24,766 nucleotides of DNA, taken from Enterobacteriaceae bacterium UBA3516 (GTDB taxonomy: Bacteria; Pseudomonadota; Gammaproteobacteria; Enterobacterales; Enterobacteriaceae). The translations under genes and the position numbers were made by a program. Positions 1 to 6,693 of the stretch are shown here, one piece after another. Every line of letters begins with the position of its first letter. Position 1 is the first letter of the stretch. The notes below the pieces were generated by a model. The model made no database searches, was not told the DNA's origin, and saw only the letters and a program-made list of their open reading frames with translations. The DNA is taken from positions 1-24,766 of the forward strand of contig DFPL01000267.1 in the NCBI GenBank assembly GCA_002377245.1, written 5' to 3'.

Positions 1-79
1 GGGGTATTCATCGGCTTGGAGTGCCATTCCTTTCACCTTATGTTCTTTGCTTTTCTGTCACGCCAGAACCCGTTAACGT

Positions 80-109
80 GCCAGGGTGGTTCACCGCCAC
101 CACCCTGGC
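80..109. repeat. Perfect 11-bp inverted repeat (hairpin)
   Basis: The arms GCCAGGGTGGT (80-90) and ACCACCCTGGC (99-109) are perfect inverted repeats around an 8-base loop. No T-tract follows, so this is not a standard intrinsic terminator. Further weaker inverted repeats (CTGGC/GCCAG at 105-128) overlap it. The function is unknown. Confidence 0.6.
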
Positions 110-425
110 GACCCGGGCTCCCGGCCAGGAAAATCGCCGCTGGCGCGGTTCACTTAGCGCCTTCCTTCAGGCTTATCGGGGACGGGCGAAGGTAACGTCC
201 CTGTAAAGTCGCCCTCGCCGCGCATCCCTGCGCGTCGCCCCGACCTTACGGATACGCTTCGCCGATTTTCAGCCGGACCCTGTCATCGCGGTGGCTGTTT
301 CATTCTCATTGAGCAATGTTATCGCTGTAAAACGTGAGGGAGAGAAGCACTGACAAACCGCACAAAACGATCCCCCATCCCACATAATATTGATGATGGA
401 AGTCCTTCACCAATTCAGGGCGCGC

Positions 426-454
426 TGCACCAGGCGCTGACTGCCCGCGGTGCA
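426..454. promoter_or_regulatory. Possible NtrC-type enhancer half-sites upstream of the sigma-54 promoter
   Basis: TGCACC (426-431) and GGTGCA (449-454) are exact inverted half-sites of the NtrC operator, but 17 bases apart instead of the usual 5. They can be read as two overlapping sites, each with one good and one poor half. They lie about 75-100 bases upstream of a sigma-54 promoter, a normal enhancer distance. The assignment rests on position and half-site identity only. Confidence 0.35.
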
Positions 455-527
455 TCCTGTTCCTGTTTTACCTGACAGCGTCAGTTAAATAAAAACAACT
501 TCATGAATAATAAGGGTTTATTGTATC

Positions 528-543
528 TGGCATCGCCTTTGCA
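528..543 (+). promoter_or_regulatory. Sigma-54 (RpoN) promoter of eat-eutBC
   Basis: TGGCATCGCCTTTGCA has the GG (529-530) and GC (541-542) doublets exactly 10 bases apart, as in the consensus TGGCAC-N5-TTGCA. A pyrimidine precedes TGG and an A follows TTGC, as preferred. The predicted transcript start is near 554, leaving about 26 bases before the eat start codon, enough for its ribosome binding site. RpoN dependence implies an activator such as NtrC, which fits ethanolamine use as a nitrogen source. Confidence 0.75.
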
Positions 544-579
544 GCTACGCCATTACTGTGTTTAATGGCGAGGCAGTAA

Positions 580-1962
580 ATGATGACCACCGAATCAACC
601 ACACTAAAAAGAACACTCGGCAGCTTCCGTTTGTGGGGTATTGCCGTTGGGCTGGTAATCTCAGGAGAATATTTTGGCTGGAGTTATGGCTGGTCGCAGG
701 CGGGGACGCTGGGCTTCCTGATTGTCGCGCTGGCGATTGCCGCCATGTACTGCGCTTTTATTTTTAGCTTTACCGAATTAACGACGGCTATCCCCCATGC
801 TGGCGGCCCTTTCGCTTATGCTTATCGGGCATTTGGCCCCACCGGCGGATTTATTGCCGGTTTCGCGACCTTAATAGAGTTTGTGTTTGCCCCTCCGGCT
901 ATTGCGATGGCGATTGGGGCTTACCTGAACGTGCAGTTTCCCTCGCTCGATCCCAAATGGGTTGCCTGCGGCGCGTACGTGATTTTCATGACGTTAAATA
1001 TTCTGGGCGTTGGGATAGCGGCAACGTTTGAATTAATAGTCACTCTGCTTGCCATATTCGAGCTGCTGGTCTTTATGGGCGTGGTCGCACCGGGCTTTTC
1101 ATGGGATAACTTCACCGCTCACGGCTGGGCAGGCGCAGACAGTTTCAGCGGGCTGGCCCTGCCGGGCATGTTTGCGGCTATTCCGTTTGCTATCTGGTTC
1201 TTCCTCGCCATTGAAGGGGCGTCGATGGCAGCAGAAGAAGCCAAAGATCCGCAGCGCACTATTCCTCGGGCACTGGGAGGCGGCATCCTGACTCTCACCG
1301 TACTGGCAGTGGGCGTGATGATGTTTGCCGGTGGCGTGGGCGACTGGCGCACGCTGTCAAACATCAACGACCCTCTGCCGCAGGCGATGAAAGTCGTGGT
1401 GGGTGACAGCAGCGGCTGGCTGCATATGTTGGTCTGGCTGGGGCTGTTTGGTCTGGTGGCGTCGTTTCACGGCATCATCATGGGCTACTCACGACAGATT
1501 TACTCGCTGGCCCGCGCAGGCTATCTCCCGGCCAGTCTTGCGAACCTGAACCGCAAAACCCGTACCCCACATCTGGCCATTCTCGCCGGTGGCGTGGTCG
1601 GTATTGCCGCCATCTTCTCCGACTCTCTGATTACCATCAGCGGGATGCCACTGACCGCATGCATTGTGACGATGTCGGTATTCGGCGCTATTGTTATGTA
1701 TATCACCTCAATGGCCGCGTTGTTCAAACTGCGCCGCAGCGAGCCAAACCTGGTGCGCCCGTTCAAAGCGCCGCTGTTTCCAATTGCACCGGCGTTTGCG
1801 CTGGGCATGGCGGTGCTCTGCCTGGTGGCGATGGTCTGGTACAACACGCTACTGGCGCTAATTTTCGCGCTGATGATGCTCGGCGGTTATATGTGGTTCC
1901 GTAAAACGGCGTCCGCCCGTGAACGGGCTGCGCTGGACCCGCAGTTGCGTGCTCTCTCCTGA
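580..1962 (+). CDS. eat: Ethanolamine permease, APC superfamily
   Basis: A 460-residue, very hydrophobic protein with about 12 predicted membrane segments. It belongs to the amino acid/polyamine/organocation superfamily and resembles the ethanolamine permease Eat of Pseudomonas-type short eut operons. It should import ethanolamine across the inner membrane. Two ATG codons (580 and 583) follow a GCGAGG-like ribosome binding site, and either could be used. It is the first gene of a tight operon: its stop is nine bases before the eutB start. The substrate is inferred mainly from its coupling to both ammonia-lyase subunits. Enteric microcompartment operons use the unrelated EutH instead, so this points to an operon type from outside the classic enteric locus. 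Control is probably through the sigma-54 promoter at 528-543. Confidence 0.88.
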   Translation: MMTTESTTLKRTLGSFRLWGIAVGLVISGEYFGWSYGWSQAGTLGFLIVALAIAAMYCAFIFSFTELTTAIPHAGGPFAYAYRAFGPTGGFIAGFATLIEFVFAPPAIAMAIGAYLNVQFPSLDPKWVACGAYVIFMTLNILGVGIAATFELIVTLLAIFELLVFMGVVAPGFSWDNFTAHGWAGADSFSGLALPGMFAAIPFAIWFFLAIEGASMAAEEAKDPQRTIPRALGGGILTLTVLAVGVMMFAGGVGDWRTLSNINDPLPQAMKVVVGDSSGWLHMLVWLGLFGLVASFHGIIMGYSRQIYSLARAGYLPASLANLNRKTRTPHLAILAGGVVGIAAIFSDSLITISGMPLTACIVTMSVFGAIVMYITSMAALFKLRRSEPNLVRPFKAPLFPIAPAFALGMAVLCLVAMVWYNTLLALIFALMMLGGYMWFRKTASARERAALDPQLRALS

Positions 1963-1971
1963 GGAGACGGA

Positions 1972-3360
1972 ATGTACAAGACAACTCTGGCGCACCGGAC
2001 ATACCGTTTCGCCAGCCTGAAAGAACTGATGGCAAAAGCCTCCCCGGCACGTTCCGGGGATGTGCTCGCCGGCGTGGCCGCGCAGTCGGCGGAAGAACGC
2101 ATGGCGGCCAAAATGGCCCTCGCCGATCTCCCGCTGCGCGAGATCCTCGACAACCCGCTTATTCCTTATGAAAGCGATGAAGTCACCCGGCTGATTATCG
2201 ACACGCACGACGCCGATGCCTTCAGCGCGATTCGCCACCTGACGGTGGGCGATTTTCGTGACTGGCTGCTGGCAGATGCCACCGACAGCACAGTCCTGAG
2301 CGCGGTGGCGCCAGCGATTACGCCGGAAATGGCGGCTGCGGTGAGTAAATTGATGCGTAATCAGGATTTGATTCTGGTCGCCAGCAAATGCAGCGTAATA
2401 ACCCGCTTTCGTAACACCATCGGCCTGCCCGGCCACCTCAGCGTGCGCCTGCAACCCAACCACCCGACCGACGACTTAAAAGGCATTGCCGCCAGCATGC
2501 TTGATGGCCTGCTGTATGGTGCCGGCGATGCGGTGGTCGGTATTAATCCGGCCAGTGACAGCCTGCCGGTGCTGGACAGGCTCAACCATATGATGGCTGA
2601 CATCATCAACCGTTTCAGCATCCCCACACAATCCTGCGTGTTAACCCATGTCACTAATACGTTGCAATTGATTGAGCGCGGCTCGCCGGTCGATCTGGTG
2701 TTCCAGTCGGTGGCGGGGACCGAGGCGGCAAACAGTGGCTTTGGCATCAATCTGGCGATGCTGAAAGAGGCCCAGGAAGCCGCGCTCAGCCTGAAACGCG
2801 GCACGCTCGGTCATAACGTAATGTATTTTGAAACCGGTCAGGGCAGTTGCCTGTCGGCCAATGCTCATTACGACGTCGACCAACAAACCTGTGAAGCCCG
2901 CGCCTACGCCGTGGCGCGCCACTTCAGCCCGTTGCTGGTCAACACGGTGGTCGGGTTTATCGGGCCGGAATATCTCTACGACGGTAAGCAGATTATCCGC
3001 GCCGGGCTGGAGGATCATTTCTGCGGCAAGCTGATGGGGCTGCCGATTGGCTGCGACGTCTGTTACACCAACCATGCAGAAGCCGACCAGGATGACATGG
3101 ACACGCTGCTTACGCTGTTGTGTAACGCCGGACTGACCTTCCTGATTGGCGTGCCGGGTGCAGACGATATTATGCTCAACTACCAGAGCACGTCATTCCA
3201 CGATGCGCTCTATGCTCGCCGCCTGCTTGGGCTGCAACATGCCCCGGAATTTGCCGACTGGTTAACCCGCATGCAGATCATTGACGCACACGGGCAGCTC
3301 CGCCTGACGGGGGCCAACCATCCGCTACTCAGCGCCCTGCCACAAGGAGCACCCGCATGA
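1972..3360 (+). CDS. eutB: Ethanolamine ammonia-lyase large subunit
   Basis: This 462-residue protein is the catalytic alpha subunit of adenosylcobalamin-dependent ethanolamine ammonia-lyase, which converts ethanolamine to acetaldehyde and ammonia in the cytoplasm. It is full length and strongly conserved. Family blocks are visible around residues 143-170 (FRNTIGLPG, then QPNHPTDD), 248-263 (AGTEAANSGFG) and 284-298 (FETGQGS). The substrate-contacting Glu287 and Asp362, known from the Salmonella enzyme, fall at the same numbers here. The ATG follows a clear GGAGA ribosome binding site nine bases after the eat stop. The last codon overlaps the eutC start (ATGA), so the two subunits are translationally coupled. 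Acetaldehyde must be handled by enzymes encoded elsewhere, since none is in this window. Confidence 0.96.
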   Translation: MYKTTLAHRTYRFASLKELMAKASPARSGDVLAGVAAQSAEERMAAKMALADLPLREILDNPLIPYESDEVTRLIIDTHDADAFSAIRHLTVGDFRDWLLADATDSTVLSAVAPAITPEMAAAVSKLMRNQDLILVASKCSVITRFRNTIGLPGHLSVRLQPNHPTDDLKGIAASMLDGLLYGAGDAVVGINPASDSLPVLDRLNHMMADIINRFSIPTQSCVLTHVTNTLQLIERGSPVDLVFQSVAGTEAANSGFGINLAMLKEAQEAALSLKRGTLGHNVMYFETGQGSCLSANAHYDVDQQTCEARAYAVARHFSPLLVNTVVGFIGPEYLYDGKQIIRAGLEDHFCGKLMGLPIGCDVCYTNHAEADQDDMDTLLTLLCNAGLTFLIGVPGADDIMLNYQSTSFHDALYARRLLGLQHAPEFADWLTRMQIIDAHGQLRLTGANHPLLSALPQGAPA

Positions 3361-4136
3361 ATCCCCCTGATGCCTGGACCCTGCTGCGGGAATTTACCGA
3401 TGCCCGCATTGCCCTGGGCCGTAGCGGCGCCAGCCTGCCAACCCGCGAAGTGCTCAACTTTGGGCTGGCCCATGCGCAGGCCCGGGATGCCATCCACCAG
3501 CCCTTCGACAGCGAAAGCCTTGCCCGACAGCTTCAGGCGCTGGGCCTGAAAACCCTGGAAGCGCACAGCGCGGCAACCGACAGGCACGTCTATCTCAATC
3601 GCCCGGATTTGGGGCGCCAGCTCAGCGAGCAAAGCCGTGCAGAGCTGACCGCCAGCCGCACGTCACCTCACGATCTACTGCTGGTGATTGGCGACGGCCT
3701 CTCTTCTCATGCCGTTCATCGCCAGTCGGTGGGCCTCATCACCGCCCTGCTGCCCTATCTGCAAACCCTAGGGCTTTCGCTCGGCCCGGTGGTGCTGGCG
3801 CATCAGTCCCGCGTTGCGCTGGGTGATGACATCGGCGAAACCCTCAACAGCAAAGCGGTGGCGATCCTGATTGGTGAACGTCCCGGTTTATCCTCACCGG
3901 ACAGCTTAGGGGTTTATCTGACGTGGAAACCGGCGCGCAAGCGGCTGGAGTCAGAACGTAACTGTATCTCCAACATTCGCCCGGAGGGGCTGCAGTTTGA
4001 GGCCGCCGCGTTTAAGCTCGCCTGGCTGCTGGAGCAGGCTTTCTTGCGCAGGCTCACCGGTGTGAAACTGAAAGATGAGAGTGACAATCCGGCGCTGCAT
4101 GACCGGGTTAAACCACGTATCGCCCTGCCCCGTTAA
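3357..4136 (+). CDS. eutC: Ethanolamine ammonia-lyase small subunit
   Basis: A 259-residue beta subunit of ethanolamine ammonia-lyase, which with EutB forms the complex and the lower face of the cobalamin site. The central GDGLSSHAVH block (about residues 112-121) and the later GERPGLSSPDSLG and SNIRPEGL blocks are typical of EutC. It is shorter than the microcompartment-type enteric protein (just under 300 residues), mainly at the N-terminus; in the longer enzyme that N-terminus is linked to compartment targeting and solubility. The start ATG overlaps the eutB stop by four bases. It is the last gene of the operon, with only a weak inverted repeat (4148-4180) and no clear terminator after it. 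Activity needs adenosylcobalamin, made or imported elsewhere. Confidence 0.95.
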   Translation: MNPPDAWTLLREFTDARIALGRSGASLPTREVLNFGLAHAQARDAIHQPFDSESLARQLQALGLKTLEAHSAATDRHVYLNRPDLGRQLSEQSRAELTASRTSPHDLLLVIGDGLSSHAVHRQSVGLITALLPYLQTLGLSLGPVVLAHQSRVALGDDIGETLNSKAVAILIGERPGLSSPDSLGVYLTWKPARKRLESERNCISNIRPEGLQFEAAAFKLAWLLEQAFLRRLTGVKLKDESDNPALHDRVKPRIALPR

Positions 4137-4225
4137 TCCTGGTCTTCGCCGCGTGATTCAGCCTGACGGCAAAACGCGGCATTGTGTTCCATACTCTTAA
4201 CTTCTTGTCCGATGGAGAGAGCAAG

Positions 4226-4735
4226 GTGAAAGAGAGTGAACCGCCCATGCACCATCATCCCGTCAAAGAAAATCCTTTCTGGCTTCGTTTTGAAGCGCGT
4301 ACCCAAAAGTACGGTGCCCTTGTCCTGCTGTTGATTGTGATTGCAGCGCTTGGCGGCCTGTTTTCCGAGGGATATTTAAGCGACAAAACGGCACACAATC
4401 ACAACGGGCAACTGACCGTGGATTATCAGCGCTTCGGCCGCCTGCAAAGTGACATGAACATGGTGGTGAACAGTAACGTGCCTCAACAGGGGCGACTAAC
4501 TGTCACCCTCGGCGGTGACTTTATGCAGCGTTACGAAATTCGCACATTACAGCCCCAACCCAGCAGTATGACCAGCCAGAACGGCGCGCTACGGCTGGAA
4601 TACCGGGGCCTTTATCCCGGCAGTACGTTTACGCTCTGGCTGGGCCTGACTCCGCTTTCGCCCGGCAGTATCAGCTCGCAAATCGAGGTCGAAAGCCTAC
4701 CCGGCATCACACTTTGGCAGTTTATCTACCCTTAA
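4226..4735 (+). CDS. Single-pass membrane protein with extracytoplasmic domain, unknown function
   Basis: I do not recognise a named family. From the GTG at 4226 the product is 169 residues: a short polar, histidine-containing N-terminus, one transmembrane helix at about residues 29-47, and a 120-residue soluble part rich in beta-prone sequence that should lie in the periplasm. I prefer this start over the upstream GTG at 4184, because GGAGAG at 4214-4219 sits six bases before 4226 while 4184 has no ribosome binding site. Its stop overlaps the ribosome binding site of the downstream DUF421 gene (11 bases between genes), so the two are almost certainly co-transcribed and may form a membrane complex. 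There is no sign that it belongs to ethanolamine use. Confidence 0.7.
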   Translation: MKESEPPMHHHPVKENPFWLRFEARTQKYGALVLLLIVIAALGGLFSEGYLSDKTAHNHNGQLTVDYQRFGRLQSDMNMVVNSNVPQQGRLTVTLGGDFMQRYEIRTLQPQPSSMTSQNGALRLEYRGLYPGSTFTLWLGLTPLSPGSISSQIEVESLPGITLWQFIYP

Positions 4736-4745
4736 GGATGGCGTC

Positions 4746-5186
4746 ATGGAAATGGTCTTGCGTGCTGTCGCGGTGTATCTGGTTCTGATGGTGGTGTTTA
4801 AAATTGCCGGGCGCAGAGCCCTGTTGCAGATGACCTCTTTTGACCTGATTTTGCTGTTAATTATCAGTGAAGCCACCCAACAGGCACTGCTCGGGAGTGA
4901 TTTTTCCGTCACCGGGGCGGCGCTGACCATCATTACCCTGGTGGTGGTCGATATCCTGTTCGGCCTCGTCAAAAAGTACATTAATAATGCTGAAGACGCG
5001 ATCGACGGTGCCCCGGTGGTGCTGGTGGAAAACGGACAGTTGCTGCTGAAAAAGATGAAAGAGGCGGACATCACTTATGACGACATTATGGTGTCAGCCC
5101 GCAACAACCAGGGCGTCGATAAACTTGATGATATTAAATATGCCATCCTCGAGCGAAACGGCCATATTTCGATCATTACTAAATAA
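4746..5186 (+). CDS. DUF421 (YetF/YcaP-like) membrane protein
   Basis: A 146-residue inner-membrane protein with an N-terminal block of about three transmembrane helices (residues 1-75) and a cytoplasmic C-terminal domain (about 85-146). The order of IAGRRALLQMTSFDL after the first helix and GAPVVLVENGQL plus the DDIMVSARNNQGVDKLDDI block in the C-terminal part is characteristic of DUF421/YetF proteins. The family is widespread; Bacillus relatives are linked to spore or envelope traits, but no biochemical role is firm. It is shorter than E. coli YcaP (about 230 residues), mostly at the C-terminus. The ATG lies seven bases after AAGGA (4734-4738), which overlaps the stop of the preceding gene. 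It is the second gene of a two-gene unit. Confidence 0.85.
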   Translation: MEMVLRAVAVYLVLMVVFKIAGRRALLQMTSFDLILLLIISEATQQALLGSDFSVTGAALTIITLVVVDILFGLVKKYINNAEDAIDGAPVVLVENGQLLLKKMKEADITYDDIMVSARNNQGVDKLDDIKYAILERNGHISIITK

Positions 5187-5445
5187 TTTGTGCTTTTATA
5201 ACTCTCGGTCATATTTATGGGCGTCAGCCTGGTTTTTGACGCATTCCCACTATGGCCATGCCCCCGCGTCGAAAGCGTTTAATATCTCACAAAAGATCCA
5301 CTACAAACCCTCTCCAAAAGCGTTATTTCCTGAAACAAGACTTTGATCACACTTAAATAAGACATTTAATATCAACAAGATACATAAAGTTGATTTTAAA
5401 TGAGACTCTCATCAACATATTTTTCCCGCAGATGGATTGACGCCA

Positions 5446-5461
5446 ATGCACACGTGTGCAT
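5446..5461. promoter_or_regulatory. Perfect 16-bp palindrome, candidate LacI-family operator
   Basis: ATGCACACGTGTGCAT is a perfect palindrome with a central CG step, the arrangement typical of LacI/GalR-family operators. It lies about 205 bases upstream of the kinase start codon. The cluster ends next to a LacI-type regulator gene (12194-13222), the natural candidate protein. The right half GTGTGCA recurs at 13411-13417 upstream of that regulator gene. Binding itself is inferred. Confidence 0.5.
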
Positions 5462-5498
5462 AAATTATGTCAATTCAGATAACCGTTAAAAAAACAGA

Positions 5499-5541
5499 GT
5501 TAGCAAATGTTATTCATGATTATTAACATGGCTAACATTTG
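5499..5541. repeat. Overlapping inverted and direct repeats, possible regulator site
   Basis: GTTAGC (5499-5504) and ATGTTA (5507-5512) pair with TAACAT (5524-5529) and GCTAAC (5531-5536). A second pairing, CAAATGTTA (5504-5512) with TAACATTTG (5533-5541), competes with it because TAACAT occurs twice. Symmetry of this kind fits a DNA-binding site or a switchable leader hairpin about 125-165 bases before the kinase gene. The binding protein is unknown. Confidence 0.45.
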
Positions 5542-5553
5542 AGAATGAAAGAT

Positions 5554-5567
5554 ATACCGACAGGTAT
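5554..5567. promoter_or_regulatory. Short inverted repeat ATACC-GACA-GGTAT
   Basis: Five-base arms separated by four bases, about 100 bases upstream of the kinase gene. The spacing suits a dimeric regulator such as a GntR-type protein. No such gene is present in the window, so the role is open. Confidence 0.25.
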
Positions 5568-5664
5568 GATACGTCGCGGATTACGTTTCCGCTGGAATAC
5601 TATTGCCGCATATTTATGACGTGTTTGAATCCTATGAAAAAACAAGTTAATAACAGGTGTATGC

Positions 5665-6693
5665 ATGGAAACGCGTTTTAACGATCTTTCAGCCAATCAG
5701 GATGCCATACGTGATGTGTTGCACACGATGGGATTAATTCATGACAACGAAACGCTGCTCGTGAAGCCGTTAACGGGCGGCGTTTCCTCCAACATTTTGA
5801 AAGTCAGCGTGGGTGAAAAATATTTTTGCCTGAAACAAGCGCTGCCAAAACTGAAAGTGGCAAAAGAGTGGCATGCTCCGCTTGAGCGGGTCTTTGCAGA
5901 AATTGACTGGATGAAAACCGTGTCGCACATCGCGCCTGATGCCGTACCGCATATTAAGGGTGTAGACAGAGAGGCGCTCTGTTTTGTGATGGATTATCTA
6001 CCCGCCGAACATTTTGCTAACTGGAAATCGCAACTTTTGCAGGGCGTCATCGACGTGAATTTTGCCGGGGAGATGGGTGAGGTATTAGGAAAAATTCATC
6101 AGCAAACCGCGAACAACAGTGAACTGGCAAAAGTATTTGCGTATGACGACAATTTCTTTTCGCTGCGCCTTGATCCCTATCTGGGGGAAACTTCTCGGGT
6201 TCACCCGAAATATAGCGTTTTTATTCAGGCGGTATTAGAGAGAACGCAATCAACAAAGCTGGCGCTGGTTCACGGTGATATCAGCCCGAAAAATATATTA
6301 CGTGGCCCAACGGGCCCGGTCATTCTGGATGCCGAATGCGCATGGTACGGAGACCCGGCCTTTGATCTCGCCTTTTGTTTAAACCATTTCTTATTAAAAA
6401 CCATTGCCGCCAACACATGTGTGGCCCGGCAGCAATTAATGCTCTGCTTTGAAAAATTATATCAACGCTATTTCAACTGCATTCGCTGGGAATCTATCGA
6501 TGGGTTTGAAAATCGCGTCGCCACGTTATTGCCGTGCCTGACGCTGGCACGCGTTGACGGCAAATCACCGGTTGAATATTTGACTGAAGGTCAGGCGCAA
6601 AACGTACGCCGCATCAGTTGCGCATTGTTGGAACGTCAATTTACGACATTGAAAGACATCACATTATTCTGGAGGAAGGAGAGCGGGTTATGA
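5665..6693 (+). CDS. APH-family small-molecule kinase (phosphotransferase), first gene of the enolase cluster
   Basis: A 342-residue cytoplasmic protein of the aminoglycoside phosphotransferase/choline kinase fold. Lys57 (FCLKQA) is the likely ATP-binding lysine. The catalytic loop LVHGDISPKNIL (201-212) supplies Asp205 and the metal ligand Asn210, and ILDAECAWYGDPAFDLA (220-236) supplies the second metal ligand Asp222. Family members phosphorylate hydroxyls of many metabolites (methylthioribose, homoserine, choline), so the fold alone does not give the substrate. The ATG at 5665 follows AGGTG with a five-base gap. Its stop overlaps the enolase start (ATGA), so kinase and enolase are translationally coupled. 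This suggests that the kinase makes the phospho-ester the enolase then acts on. Antibiotic resistance is unlikely given that catabolic setting. Confidence 0.85.
   Translation: METRFNDLSANQDAIRDVLHTMGLIHDNETLLVKPLTGGVSSNILKVSVGEKYFCLKQALPKLKVAKEWHAPLERVFAEIDWMKTVSHIAPDAVPHIKGVDREALCFVMDYLPAEHFANWKSQLLQGVIDVNFAGEMGEVLGKIHQQTANNSELAKVFAYDDNFFSLRLDPYLGETSRVHPKYSVFIQAVLERTQSTKLALVHGDISPKNILRGPTGPVILDAECAWYGDPAFDLAFCLNHFLLKTIAANTCVARQQLMLCFEKLYQRYFNCIRWESIDGFENRVATLLPCLTLARVDGKSPVEYLTEGQAQNVRRISCALLERQFTTLKDITLFWRKESGL

Larger units (their letters stand above)
1..527. other. Gene-free leader with dense inverted repeats in its first 300 bases
   Basis: I see no convincing gene in this stretch. One 61-codon open frame (21-206) has no ribosome binding site and no recognisable domain. 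The first 300 bases are GC-rich and full of short inverted repeats, the best being at 80-109, which suggests a structured RNA, a repeat-element copy or the eroded edge of an island. From about 310 the composition becomes more balanced, and the rest looks like the upstream control region of the eat operon. A short inverted repeat (CTGAC-AGC-GTCAG) lies at 472-484. Confidence 0.5.
5187..5664. other. AT-rich regulatory region upstream of the kinase-enolase cluster
   Basis: No gene was found in these 478 bases. Base composition shifts sharply to AT-rich compared with both flanks. The stretch holds a 16-bp palindrome (5446-5461), a double inverted repeat (5499-5541) and a short ATACC/GGTAT repeat (5554-5567), all within 220 bases of the kinase start. 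This concentration of symmetrical sites indicates a controlled promoter for the downstream cluster. I could not place confident -35 and -10 boxes. A weak GCGTCA/TGACGC hairpin at 5221-5242 may mark the end of the DUF421 transcript. Confidence 0.6.

Noticed and set aside
21..206. 61-codon open frame in the hairpin-rich leader
   Set aside because: No ribosome binding site, no recognisable domain, and low-complexity basic composition. It overlaps strong inverted repeats, so coding is not supported.
1858..2463. 201-codon minus-strand frame across the eat/eutB junction
   Set aside because: It is antisense to two well-supported genes and arises from codon bias of GC-rich DNA; no domain is visible.
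5077..5346. 89-codon plus-strand frame running out of the DUF421 gene
   Set aside because: It starts inside the DUF421 gene in another frame without a ribosome binding site, and its tail reads AT-rich intergenic sequence.
5554..5567. GGTAT repeat as a NanR site tying the kinase cluster to sialic acid use
   Set aside because: NanR sites are tandem direct GGTATA repeats; this is a single inverted pair, and there are no nan genes in the window.
5665..6693. Aminoglycoside resistance phosphotransferase
   Set aside because: The fold matches, but the start/stop overlap with an enolase and the catabolic context point to a metabolite kinase.
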